From: Breoghania sp037026715
GTDB taxonomy: Bacteria > Pseudomonadota > Alphaproteobacteria > Rhizobiales > Stappiaceae
Direction of reading: 5' to 3'
Assembly: GCF_037026715.1 (NCBI RefSeq)
Contig: NZ_JBANCG010000004.1
Coordinates: 62,001-126,000 of the forward strand
DNA: 64,000 bases
This document shows, in pieces, positions 51,570 to 60,976 of this stretch; position 1 is the first letter of the stretch; each line of letters opens with the position of its first letter. The notes under the pieces were generated by a model that saw only the letters and a program-made list of their open reading frames with translations, was not told the DNA's origin and did not search any database. The position numbers and the translations under genes are program-made.

Positions 51570-53108
51570 ATGGCCATCGCACCGAGACTTGAGGTCCGCC
51601 AGAGCCAGTCACTGGTGATGACGCCGCAGCTGATGCAGGCGATCAAGCTGCTGCAGCTGTCCAACCTCGATCTCGTGGCCTATGTCGATGCGGAACTGGA
51701 GCGCAATCCCCTGCTGGAACGCGGCGAGGGCGACGACGGCGGCGCACCGGAGGGGGGCGAAGGCGGGACAAGCGAAAGCGGAGCCCCGGAGAGCGGCGAC
51801 GCGGAGCCGGCGAACGCGGAGGGCGCCGACTGGGTCGATGCCCAGATCGAGCGCGAACCGGGCGCGATCGCCGACAAGCTCGATGCCGATTTCGGCAATG
51901 TCTATCAGGACGACACGCCGTCCGGCACCCAGGACCCCGGCGCGCTGGCGGGCGACCCGTGGCAGCAGGGTGGCGGGCGCGGCGCGGCATCCGGCGAAGG
52001 CTACAATCTGGAGAGCTTCGTCGCCGAGGACGTGTCGCTGTCCGATCATCTGGGCGAGCAGATGGCGCTGCTGATCACCGATCCGGCGGAACGGGTGATC
52101 GCCCGCAATCTCATCGACAATCTGGACGAGGCGGGCTACCTGCGCGCCGATATCAGCGAGGTTGCCGAACGGCTTGGCGCGGAGCCGGCGCAGGTCGAAA
52201 GCGTGCTGGAGCGGTTGCAGACGCTGGAGCCGACCGGGGTGTTTGCGCGCGACCTGGCCGAGTGCCTGAGCCTGCAGCTGAAGGAGAAGGACCGCTACGA
52301 CCCGGCGATGGCGGCGCTTCTGGCCAACATCGAGCTGCTGGCGAAACGCGACATCGCCGCGCTGAAGCGCCTGTGCGGGGTGGACGACGAGGATCTTGCG
52401 GAGATGATCGGCGAGATCAGGGCGCTGAACCCGCGCCCGGGCAGCACCTTCGGCAACGTGCTGGTGCAACCCATGGTGCCGGACGTGATCGTGCGGCCGG
52501 GCGCCGACGGCGGCTGGTCGATCGAGCTCAACAGCGACAACCTGCCCAAGGTCCTTGTCAACCAGACCTATTACGCGACCGTGCAGAAGACCACGCGCAA
52601 CGAGACCGAGAAGGCCTATCTGACCGACTGCCTGCAGACGGCCAACTGGCTGGTCAAGAGCCTCGACCAGCGGGCGCGCACCATCCTCAAGGTCGCCACC
52701 GAGATCGTGCGCCAGCAGGACGCCTTCCTGACCCATGGCGTGCAGCATCTTCGCCCGCTCAACCTGCGCACCGTCGCCGATGCCATCGGCATGCATGAAT
52801 CGACCGTCTCGCGGGTAACCTCCAACAAGTACATGGCGACGACCCGGGGCATCTTCGAGTTCAAGTACTTCTTCACTTCCGCCATCGCCTCGTCGCAAGG
52901 GGGCGACGCGCATTCGGCCGAGGCGGTGCGCCACCGCATCCGGCAGATGATCGATCAGGAAAGCCCGGATGCGATCCTGTCCGACGACACTCTCGTCAGC
53001 ATGCTGAAGGAGGCGGGCATCGACATCGCGCGGCGCACGGTGGCGAAGTACCGGGAGTCGCTGCGCATCCCCTCCTCCGTCCAGCGGCGGCGCGAAAAGA
53101 AGGGCTGA
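51570..53108 (+). CDS. rpoN: RNA polymerase sigma-54 factor RpoN
   Basis: 512-aa sigma-54. The activator-interacting region I is LEVRQSQSLVMTPQLMQAIK with LLQLSNLDLVAYVDAELERNP. A long acidic region II (residues ~50-135) is rich in Gly/Glu/Ala. The C-terminal RpoN box reads ARRTVAKYRE. It directs transcription from -24/-12 promoters with enhancer proteins. Gene order with lptB upstream and hpf, ptsN downstream is the standard one. Confidence 0.96.
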   Translation: MAIAPRLEVRQSQSLVMTPQLMQAIKLLQLSNLDLVAYVDAELERNPLLERGEGDDGGAPEGGEGGTSESGAPESGDAEPANAEGADWVDAQIEREPGAIADKLDADFGNVYQDDTPSGTQDPGALAGDPWQQGGGRGAASGEGYNLESFVAEDVSLSDHLGEQMALLITDPAERVIARNLIDNLDEAGYLRADISEVAERLGAEPAQVESVLERLQTLEPTGVFARDLAECLSLQLKEKDRYDPAMAALLANIELLAKRDIAALKRLCGVDDEDLAEMIGEIRALNPRPGSTFGNVLVQPMVPDVIVRPGADGGWSIELNSDNLPKVLVNQTYYATVQKTTRNETEKAYLTDCLQTANWLVKSLDQRARTILKVATEIVRQQDAFLTHGVQHLRPLNLRTVADAIGMHESTVSRVTSNKYMATTRGIFEFKYFFTSAIASSQGGDAHSAEAVRHRIRQMIDQESPDAILSDDTLVSMLKEAGIDIARRTVAKYRESLRIPSSVQRRREKKG

Positions 53109-53218
53109 GGCGCGGGTCCGTCCGGGCGCCATGCCGGGATCATCAGGGGGGCATCAGCGGGCCATCCGGCATCCGTCCGGGAAACCCCTACTGCGCAAAA
53201 ACGCCCCGGCGCTGCCAA

Positions 53219-53247
53219 TTGACTTAACCGCGCCGCCGACTTAGAAG
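53219..53247 (+). promoter_or_regulatory. possible hpf promoter
   Basis: TTGACT (53219-53224) followed after 16-17 nt by TTAGAA/TAGAAG (53241-53247), about 160 nt upstream of hpf, in the 299-nt rpoN-hpf gap. The rest of the gap has a small inverted repeat TTGCC/GGCAA near 53319-53336 and nothing else recognised. Confidence 0.4.
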
Positions 53248-53407
53248 TCCGGGCTCGTTCAGTCGAGACAACCTCACGCGACAGAAGATGCGGCACATGA
53301 GGGGCGGTCGTGATATCTTGCCCCTGCCGCGGCAAGCGGTCCGGGCGATAAGACAGGGATATCTGGCCTGGCGCCCAGGTCGATGACAACAACGTCAGAG
53401 GAACTCC

Positions 53408-53989
53408 ATGACCTTGCGGATTTCGGGAAAGAACGTCGATGTCGGCGATTCCATGCGCACGCATGCGGAAGAGCGGATCGATGACGCGCTTTCCAAATAT
53501 TTCGATGGCGGTTACGACGCCACCGTCACGGTCGGACGCGAAGGCTCCGGGTACCGTTCGGAATGCAAGATCCGGCTCGACACCGGTGTCGTGTTGCAGG
53601 CTTCGGGTGAATCTCAGGATCCGCGCGCGAGCTTCGACCAGGCCGCTGAGCGCATCGCCAAGCGTCTGCGCCGCTACAAGCGCAAGCTGAAGGACCATTC
53701 GGCCGACATCAGCGTGCGCGATGCCACCGACGCGACGTCCTACGTCCTCGCCTCGCCGGAGGAAGAGGAAGAGGTCGAAGAGAACTTCAACCCCGTCGTG
53801 ATCGCCGAGACGCCCTCGCGCGTCAAGACGCTGACGGTCGGCATGGCGGTGATGGAACTCGACCTCACCGAGGCTCCGGTGGTAATGTTCCGCAATGCGG
53901 GCAATGGCGGCCTCAATGTCGTCTATCGCCGCAAGGACGGCAACATCGGCTGGATCGATCCCTCCCTGTCCGAGACGAAATCGTCCTGA
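53408..53989 (+). CDS. hpf: ribosome hibernation promoting factor HPF (long form)
   Basis: 193-aa protein with the N-terminal YfiA/RaiA domain (MTLRISGKNVDVGDSMRTHAEERI) and the C-terminal dimerisation domain of long HPF (VKTLTVGMAVMELDLTEAPVVMFRN, ending in IGWIDP). It dimerises 70S ribosomes in stationary phase. It is followed by ptsN after a gap with a strong hairpin. Confidence 0.94.
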   Translation: MTLRISGKNVDVGDSMRTHAEERIDDALSKYFDGGYDATVTVGREGSGYRSECKIRLDTGVVLQASGESQDPRASFDQAAERIAKRLRRYKRKLKDHSADISVRDATDATSYVLASPEEEEEVEENFNPVVIAETPSRVKTLTVGMAVMELDLTEAPVVMFRNAGNGGLNVVYRRKDGNIGWIDPSLSETKSS

Positions 53990-54013
53990 GCGGACAACGG
54001 TCATTTGAAGCAC

Positions 54014-54037
54014 CCGCGCGTACCCCGGTACGCGCGG
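54014..54037 (+). terminator. strong hairpin between hpf and ptsN
   Basis: Perfect 11-bp arms CCGCGCGTACC (54014-54024) and GGTACGCGCGG (54027-54037) with only 2 nt between them, 25 nt after the hpf stop. No T tract follows, so it is more likely an attenuator or RNA-stability element than a full terminator. Confidence 0.55.
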
Positions 54038-54059
54038 CGAAGCCATATGGGCTAATACA

Positions 54060-54527
54060 ATGGATTTGAGCGACCTCATCACGGCAGACGCCATCATTCC
54101 GGCGCTCAAGGTGAACAGCAAGAAGCAGGTCATTCAAGAGGTGGCGGCGAAGGCCGCCAGCATCACCGGCCTGCCCGAACGCGATATTTTCGACACGCTG
54201 CTGCAGCGCGAGCGCCTCGGCTCCACCGGCGTCGGCCACGGCATCGCCATTCCGCACGGCAAGCCTGTATCGCTCAACAAGCTCGTCGGCGTCTTCGCCC
54301 GACTGGAGCGCCCGATCGATTTCGACGCGCTTGACGACCAGCCCGTCGATCTGGTGTTCCTGCTGCTGGCCCCCGAGGGCGCCGGCGCCGATCACCTGAA
54401 GGCGCTTGCGCGCATCGCCCGTCAGTTGCGCGATCCCGGCATCGCCGCCAAGCTGCGCGCCAGCACCGACGCGGCCGCGATCTATGCCCTGCTGACCCAG
54501 CCGAACACCTCCACCAACGCCGCCTGA
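54060..54527 (+). CDS. ptsN: PTS nitrogen regulatory EIIA component PtsN
   Basis: 155-aa EIIA-Ntr protein. The phosphorylated histidine is H66 in GIAIPHGK, preceded by STGVGH. Length and C-terminal LRDPGIAAKLRASTDAAAIYALL are normal. It is a phospho-relay regulator acting in nitrogen, potassium and carbon balance; the rpoN-hpf-ptsN order is conserved. Confidence 0.96.
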   Translation: MDLSDLITADAIIPALKVNSKKQVIQEVAAKAASITGLPERDIFDTLLQRERLGSTGVGHGIAIPHGKPVSLNKLVGVFARLERPIDFDALDDQPVDLVFLLLAPEGAGADHLKALARIARQLRDPGIAAKLRASTDAAAIYALLTQPNTSTNAA

Positions 54528-54740
54528 GGCCGCAGAGCCGAGGCGGTCGGCAGGCCGGGACCACCCGCCCCCCAAAGACACGCATGTGCAAACCTTGGTG
54601 CGGCCTTGGCACAAACGGGCCGCAACCGGGGCGCATTCGGCACGATGCGCGACGTCGTCGCGAAAGTGTCGCAACGGCAGACACGATGCTATAGTGCGCC
54701 CGCGTCCGAACAGGCAGCCTTTGGGGGAGGGTGGCTCGTC

Positions 54741-55334
54741 ATGCAGGATCTCGTCGGTTTCGTTCTCGCTGGGCTGGCTTTGACCGGAAGTCCCGGGCCA
54801 AACACGCTGAGCCTCGCGGCCGTGGGCGCCGCCTACGGCTTCCGGCGCGGGATCCTCTACATGATCGGGCTTCTGGCCGGCATGGTGCTCGTGATGGCGA
54901 TCACGGCGACGGGGCTCGGCGGCCTGATGCTGGCGATACCGGGCGTGGCGCCGGTCGTCACCGCGCTGGCGGTCGCCTACTTCCTCTATCTGGCCTGGAA
55001 GATCGCCTCGGCGCCACCGCTCGAGCGGACATCCGACATCGACCGCGCGCCCTCCTTTCGCGGCGGGGTTTTCCTGTCGCTGGTCAACCCCAAGGCCTAC
55101 GCGGCCATGGCGGCGCTGTTTTCGGGCTTCGTGCTCTTTGCCACGAATGCGGAAATCGATCTTGCGGCAAAGGTCGTCGCACTTGCCGCGATCATCGCCC
55201 TGGTCAATGTCTTCTGGCTGTCGGCGGGCTCGGCCCTGACCACGCTCTTTCGCGACCCGCGGGCAAGTCGCGTGATCAATATCGGCTTTGCGGTCCTGCT
55301 GCTCGCCTCGCTGGCCTTCGCGCTGGCGATGTGA
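54741..55334 (+). CDS. LysE/RhtB family amino-acid exporter
   Basis: 197-aa membrane protein with about six helices. The N-terminal motif LTGSPGPNTLSLAAVGAAYGFRRGI is the LysE-family signature, and SLVNPKAYAAMAALFSGF is the second conserved segment. The start ATG at 54741 has GGGGGAGG about 10 nt upstream; the frame is open further left but without support. Substrate unknown. Confidence 0.88.
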   Translation: MQDLVGFVLAGLALTGSPGPNTLSLAAVGAAYGFRRGILYMIGLLAGMVLVMAITATGLGGLMLAIPGVAPVVTALAVAYFLYLAWKIASAPPLERTSDIDRAPSFRGGVFLSLVNPKAYAAMAALFSGFVLFATNAEIDLAAKVVALAAIIALVNVFWLSAGSALTTLFRDPRASRVINIGFAVLLLASLAFALAM

Positions 55335-55382
55335 GGCGGCTCGCGGTTGTGGCGGGAGCGCACCGGTCTGGCGGGTGCAAGC

Positions 55383-55517
55383 GGCCTATCCTTCGAGACG
55401 CCCGCTTGTGCGGGCTCCTCAGGATGACGTTGTGTTTGTTGCGAAATTCCTTAAAGCCGGCAGCACGATAACGTCATCCTGAGGAGGCTGCGCAGCAGCC
55501 GTCTCGAAGGATAGGCC
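55383..55517. repeat. 135-nt intergenic inverted-repeat element, copy 2 of 2
   Basis: Outer ends GGCCTATCCTTCGAGACG (55383) and its complement (ending 55517); inner GGCTCCTCAGGATGACGTT and its complement; AT-rich centre. It is the same length and layout as the copy at 22167. It lies in the 310-nt gap between the converging lysE and DUF1150 genes (55335-55644), which otherwise holds only the terminator at 55580. Confidence 0.8.
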
Positions 55518-55579
55518 ACAGCCAAAATACCGGCCGATCCGCTCGCCTGAAGCCCCACAAAAGGCGACCCCAGACGCAA

Positions 55580-55607
55580 AAGGCGGCGCCGTTTCCGGCA
55601 CCGCCTT
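55580..55607 (-). terminator. terminator of the Hsp20 / DUF1150 unit
   Basis: AAGGCGG (55580-55586) pairs with CCGCCTT (55601-55607), with an inner GCC/GGC stem and one mismatch. On the minus strand it is followed by a short T run (TTTT including the stem end). It lies 38 nt past the DUF1150 stop. Confidence 0.6.
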
Positions 55608-55644
55608 GCAAGGTCTCTTCTGCGTGATCCGTTGCTTGCGCCGA

Positions 55645-55896
55645 TCAGTGCACGCTGACGGGGGTCAGCTCGTTCTCCACCGCGTTGGCGAGGATCGCGT
55701 CGCGGCTGTCGGAAAGCATGATCGGCGAGCCGTCGGCGCCCAGAAGCGCCCACAGCTTGATCCCGCCCGCCATCTGCGGTGCGCTCGGAAAGAGCTCGTT
55801 GATGTCTTCCGAACGCAGCTGGCGAATGTAGGCGATGTGGCCGTCACCCAGATGGGCGAAAGCCTCTTCGTGCATGTTCTTCAGGTTCTCGGTCAT
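55645..55896 (-). CDS. DUF1150 family protein
   Basis: 83-aa small protein of the alphaproteobacterial DUF1150 family: MTENLKNMHEEAFAHLGDGH then AYIRQLRSEDINELFPSAP and LWALLGADGSPIMLSDSRDAI. The start ATG at 55896 has AGGAG upstream. Function unknown; it commonly follows a small heat-shock gene, as it does here, so it is likely heat-induced. Confidence 0.85.
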   Translation of the reverse strand: MTENLKNMHEEAFAHLGDGHIAYIRQLRSEDINELFPSAPQMAGGIKLWALLGADGSPIMLSDSRDAILANAVENELTPVSVH

Positions 55897-55994
55897 AGAC
55901 GATCGCTCCTGGGTTACGCCGCCGGGTTCGGGTTTACGCCCCTTACCTTGCGTGCGGCTCGCCGAACGCGAAGTGCCGGGACAGCCGGGCCTGC

Positions 55995-56423
55995 TCAATC
56001 GTGCGCGGAAATCGCGATCCGTCGCACGGTCCGCTCCGGTTCGGGGCGGACAAGATCGATCGAAAGCAGACCGTCCTTCAGATCGGCACCCAGGATGACG
56101 ATGCCTTCCGCCAGCACGAAGGTTCGCTGGAACTGCCGGGCGGCGATGCCGCGATGCAGGTACTGGCGGTTGTTGTCCTCGGTCTGCCGACCGCGGATGA
56201 CGAGCTGGTTTTCCTCGACCGTCACATCGAGCTGATCGCTGGTGAAGCCGGCCACTGCGAGCGTTATGCGCAGGATCTCTCCCTGCTCCCCGTCACGCGG
56301 TAAGCGCTCGATATTGTAGGGCGGATAGCCGTCGTTGGCGGCCTTGGAGACACGATCCAACACCCGTTCGATATCGTCGAAACCGAGCAACAGAGGGCTC
56401 GAAAACGCCGAGAGACGCGACAT
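55995..56423 (-). CDS. Hsp20 family small heat-shock protein
   Basis: 142-aa chaperone of the class A bacterial small heat-shock group (IbpA/HspD-like). The alpha-crystallin domain runs from YNIERLPRDGEQGEILRITLAV to the end, with the C-terminal strand motif LLSIDLVRPEPE. The N-terminus SRLSAFSSPLLLGFDDIERVLDR is typical. The start ATG at 56423 has AAGGAC upstream. A sigma-32-like promoter lies about 100 nt upstream. It holds unfolding proteins during heat stress. Confidence 0.92.
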   Translation of the reverse strand: MSRLSAFSSPLLLGFDDIERVLDRVSKAANDGYPPYNIERLPRDGEQGEILRITLAVAGFTSDQLDVTVEENQLVIRGRQTEDNNRQYLHRGIAARQFQRTFVLAEGIVILGADLKDGLLSIDLVRPEPERTVRRIAISAHD

Positions 56424-56525
56424 CGTCAAAGTCCTTTTCCCAAGCGACCTTGGCCTTAGCGATCTTGCTAAACCCGGACCCGAATTCGGCATCCGGTCGG
56501 ACCTTCCGGTCCTCTTCGAGGATGA

Positions 56526-56554
56526 ATATGGGCAGTTTGCGGGCACGGTTCAAG
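56526..56554 (-). promoter_or_regulatory. RpoH (sigma-32)-type promoter of the Hsp20 gene
   Basis: On the minus strand CTTGAA (56554-56549) is followed after 17 nt by CCATAT (56531-56526), a close match to the alphaproteobacterial heat-shock promoter (CTTG...CCATAT). It is about 100 nt upstream of the Hsp20 start codon. Confidence 0.7.
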
Positions 56555-56639
56555 AATGGACGCTGCGCCAAGTGCCCATCATGGTGGAGAAATCGTGCAA
56601 GGGCAGAGAGGGCTGGACGCGCGCACCGAACCGGCGGGT

Positions 56640-57404
56640 TCAGCCCTTGGTGCCGGGCGTGCCGCCGCCTCCATCGCCGCCGCCGTTGAGCCCGCCGTTT
56701 CCACCGCCCTCGCCGCGACCGCCCCCGCGCTCGGGCGGCTGGGCCTCGGCCGCAACGCCGCAGGTGGAGCTTGCGCGGAAGTCGGGCCACAAGGAGGGCT
56801 GCTGGCGCAGCAGCGGGAACATGGCATCGAGAGCCGCCGCATCCTGTCGCCTGAGCGGCGAGACGCCGGCCTCCACCATCACGCTCGTGCACGGCGTGGT
56901 GACCAGCCGGCAGCCGCCACCGCGACGGCAGACCTCGGCGCTGCCATGCAGCAGCAGGAAGGCCGTGCGGCCGGCCGTGTGCGTGACATCGACGACAGTG
57001 CCGCGGATGCCGACGGTCGCCACCGGCGTGGTGATCGAGACCTCATCGCGGCCGGGCCGGGTTCCCGCGCCGAGAAAGCGCAGCGCCCCCTTGGTCATGT
57101 GCAGCCTGACGCGCGACGCGCCGCCACGAAAGACGAACTCGTCGAGAACCACCTCGCTGCCGGCGCCCACCACGAAACGGGATCCGTCGACGAAACGGAA
57201 CTGGCCGTTGGAGGCGGCACGCGCCCGGATGAGCTCGCGGAAATGCACGTCGCTTCCCCGCGACAGCAGCCGGGGAGCGGCGGACGACATGGTGCCCGTC
57301 ACGGAGCCGGCGATCGCGTAGGCGGAGCCGATCGTCTCGGCCGCGGTGGCGAGGCCGGCGGACAAGGCCAGAGTTGCGAAGGCGATGCAGGTCGTGCGGA
57401 TCAC
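56640..57404 (-). CDS. secreted FecR-domain protein with glycine-rich tail
   Basis: 254-aa exported protein. The GTG at 57404 is the best start, with GGAGGGG 8 nt upstream; it gives the signal peptide MIRTTCIAFATLALSAGLAT. A FecR domain follows (SVTGTMSS; GRDEVSITTPVATVGIRGTVVDV; LLLHGSAEVCRRGGGCRLV). The last ~30 residues are almost only Gly, Asn, Glu and Asp (GGGRGEGGGNGGLNGGGDGG). There is no adjacent sigma factor or TonB receptor, so classical iron signalling is unlikely. Function unknown. Confidence 0.8.
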   Translation of the reverse strand: MIRTTCIAFATLALSAGLATAAETIGSAYAIAGSVTGTMSSAAPRLLSRGSDVHFRELIRARAASNGQFRFVDGSRFVVGAGSEVVLDEFVFRGGASRVRLHMTKGALRFLGAGTRPGRDEVSITTPVATVGIRGTVVDVTHTAGRTAFLLLHGSAEVCRRGGGCRLVTTPCTSVMVEAGVSPLRRQDAAALDAMFPLLRQQPSLWPDFRASSTCGVAAEAQPPERGGGRGEGGGNGGLNGGGDGGGGTPGTKG

Positions 57405-57569
57405 GGTATTAGCCCCTCCAGGATAGCTGACTGCGCCGCGCATATCCTCCGACAGGTCGCGTTGCGACGCTGTGCCATCAATCACGTTGCGGCAATTGTG
57501 CCGCAGCTTTGCAAAAGCCTCCACCGGAAAAGACGCGGACCTTCAGGAGACGGGCGCGCCGGATACGAA

Positions 57570-57594
57570 AAAGCCGCGGCAATGCCGCGGCTTT
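57570..57594 (-). terminator. intrinsic terminator of the pca operon
   Basis: AAAGCCGCGGC (57570-57580) and GCCGCGGCTTT (57584-57594) pair perfectly around AAT. On the minus strand the stem runs into CTTTTTCG. It lies 29 nt past the pcaF stop. Confidence 0.85.
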
Positions 57595-57623
57595 CAAGGT
57601 CGGTTCCGCGATGAGTTGCGTGT

Positions 57624-58829
<1,206 letters not shown>

Positions 58830-58916
58830 GGTCTTTGCTTTCCTCTCACGGCCGGTCCTCTCCGGCCAATCTTCTTTCGGCCAATCTTGTCGCGACCTGT
58901 CGGCCGTTTCGCCGCC

Positions 58917-59687
58917 TCAGACCTGATCGCCGTGGGCGGCGGCGGTGCGGGCGTTGAGCGCGCGCAGTACCTCAAGTTCCCGCGCACTCGGCGGCGGGGT
59001 TTCCTCCACCGTGTCGGCGAACTTCACGCGCCAGCCGGTCGCCTCGACGATCTCGTCGCGGGCGACACCGGGATGGATGGAGACCACCGTGAATTCCTTC
59101 GTCTCCGGGTCCGGCCGCATGACGCACAGATCGGTGACGATCATGTTCGGGCCCTTGGTGGTGACGCCGAGCTTCTCGCGCGAATTGTGGCCTTCGCCGT
59201 GACCGAGCGAGGTGCGGAAGGAGAGCCTGTCGACGAAGCTGCGCTTGCCCTGCTTCATGACGACGAAGATCTGGCCGCAGGAGGTGGCGATCTCCGGCGC
59301 GCCGCCGCCGCCGGGCAGGCGGACCTTGGGGTTGTCGTAGTCGCCGATGACGGTGGAATTGATGTTGCCGTACCTGTCGATTTCCGCGCCCCCCAGAAAG
59401 CCGACGGTGATGCGCCCGCCCTGCAGCCAGTAGCGGAACATTTCCGGCACGGCAACGGTCGTCAGCGCGGTCTCGCACAGCTCGCCGTCGCCGATGGAGA
59501 GCGGCAGCACCTCCGGCTTCGTGCCGATGGTACCGGATTCGTAGATGAGCGTGATGTCGGGCGCGTGGGTGAGGCGGGCGAGGTTGCAGGCCGCCGACGG
59601 CATGCCGATGCCGACGAAGCAGACATCGTCATTCGAGAGCGCGCGCGCGGCGGCGATCGTCATCATCTCTGTGGAAGTGTAATCCAT
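58917..59687 (-). CDS. pcaJ: 3-oxoadipate CoA-transferase subunit B
   Basis: 256-aa subunit of the glutaconate-CoA-transferase-like (CatI/CatJ) type. It has VCFVGIGMPSAACNLARL, LIYESGTIGTKPEVLPLSIGDGEL with the catalytic-type glutamate in YESG, and FLGGAEIDRYGNINSTVIGDYDNPKVRLPGGGG split across the core. The start ATG at 59687 follows GAAGGGGG. With subunit A it moves CoA from succinyl-CoA to 3-oxoadipate at the end of the protocatechuate/catechol pathway. Confidence 0.88.
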   Translation of the reverse strand: MDYTSTEMMTIAAARALSNDDVCFVGIGMPSAACNLARLTHAPDITLIYESGTIGTKPEVLPLSIGDGELCETALTTVAVPEMFRYWLQGGRITVGFLGGAEIDRYGNINSTVIGDYDNPKVRLPGGGGAPEIATSCGQIFVVMKQGKRSFVDRLSFRTSLGHGEGHNSREKLGVTTKGPNMIVTDLCVMRPDPETKEFTVVSIHPGVARDEIVEATGWRVKFADTVEETPPPSARELEVLRALNARTAAAHGDQV

Positions 59688-59698
59688 CGTCGCCCCCT

Positions 59699-60547
59699 TC
59701 AGGCCGTCTCGCCGGCGAAGGCCGCGAACGCTTCGGGCCCCTTTTCCATGACGTTTTCCTTCATCCAGGCCCTGAAGGAATCCCGGTCGCGCGCGATCGG
59801 GTCCCAGGCCTTGTAGAAGGCATTGTCGCGCGGATACCGGCCCTGCACATAGGAGGGATGGGCGCCGCCCGGCACCTTCACGACCGCCGAAACGGTCCAG
59901 GAGGGCAGAACGCAGGAATTGGGCGAGGGCGGGGCGAGATCGTCGACGATCTCCTCCACCGTGACGATCGAACGGCTGGCCGCCAGCACCGCCTCCTTCT
60001 GCACGCCGACAATGCCCTCGATCAGCACGTTGCCCTGCCGGTCGGCGCGATTTGCGTGGATGATCGCGACATCGGGACGAATGGCGGGAACGGCCGCCAG
60101 TTCCTCGCCGGTGAAGGGACAGGTGACGGACTTGATGTTCGGATTGACCTTGGCCAGATCCGCGCCGCGATAGCCGCGGAAGATCGCGCAAGGCAGCCCC
60201 GCCGCGCCCGCCTCGTAGGCGTTCGCCATGGCGGCATGGCTGTGCTCTTCGAGAACGAGCGGCTTCGGCCACTGTTTCTCGACCGCATCGCGCAGCCGGT
60301 GCAGCGAGCCGACGCCGGGATTGCCGCCCCAGGAAAAGACCAGCTTGTCGACGCAGCCCATGCCGATGAGCTGGTCGTAGAGAATGTCCGGGGTCATGCG
60401 GATGATGGTGAGGCCGGTGCGGCCCTGCCGGATCACCTCGTGGCCGGCCGCATAGGGGATGAGATGGGTGAAACCCTCCATCGCCACCGTATCGCCATCG
60501 CGCACCAGCTCCGCAACGGCATCCTTCAATGTCATGATACGAGCCAT
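59699..60547 (-). CDS. pcaI: 3-oxoadipate CoA-transferase subunit A
   Basis: 282-aa subunit of the same CatI-like type. The N-terminus MTLKDAVAELVRDGDTVAME with GFTHLIPYAAGHEVIRQG is characteristic, and VFSWGGNPGVGSLHRLRDAVE and GGAHPSYVQGRYPRDN follow. It lies 11 nt from subunit B. It is the first gene of the pcaIJF unit and diverges from the IclR gene at 60977. Confidence 0.88.
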   Translation of the reverse strand: MARIMTLKDAVAELVRDGDTVAMEGFTHLIPYAAGHEVIRQGRTGLTIIRMTPDILYDQLIGMGCVDKLVFSWGGNPGVGSLHRLRDAVEKQWPKPLVLEEHSHAAMANAYEAGAAGLPCAIFRGYRGADLAKVNPNIKSVTCPFTGEELAAVPAIRPDVAIIHANRADRQGNVLIEGIVGVQKEAVLAASRSIVTVEEIVDDLAPPSPNSCVLPSWTVSAVVKVPGGAHPSYVQGRYPRDNAFYKAWDPIARDRDSFRAWMKENVMEKGPEAFAAFAGETA

Positions 60548-60976
60548 CTTACCCGTCCGCCTCTCCCTTGGTCATGCCCGTGCGGCACGGGTCCGGGCGG
60601 CGCTCTCTTCCTCGCGTCACCACCCGCTCCTCCCCGTGCCGGACGTCGATCCGGCCGGATCGCGGCGGCATGACCACCGACGACCCTGTTTACATAACAT
60701 CGCAATCACCTCGAAGGCTCGCTTCTTTTTCGGCAAGCCGAGCCATCTTCCCGGTACGGCGCGCCAAACGTCATTCGGGCCGATCGTCCGAAGGCGAGCC
60801 AACGGAGCCGACTGTCTGCCGAGGGCGGCCGGATCTGCTCGGGACTTGGCGCGGAGTCCGGGAAGGCGATTGCAAATGTTCGAAATGCGAACTAAAATTC
60901 GCATAGCGATACGTTTTGCGTCCGATCCCCGCCCCTGTCAAGAGAGCGGAGACGGCGACATGACGAAGGGGGATCC
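60548..60976. promoter_or_regulatory. divergent control region pcaI / pcaR with palindromic operator
   Basis: 429-nt non-coding region. Near the IclR gene, at 60878-60904, two overlapping inverted repeats are seen: GTTCG-N5-CGAAC (60878-60892) and ATGCGAA-N6-TTCGCAT (60885-60904). IclR-type Pca/Pob regulators bind such palindrome-plus-repeat sites. The site lies 72 nt before the regulator start, so autoregulation is likely. The rest of the gap has no other recognised feature; the pcaI promoter is not evident. Confidence 0.6.
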
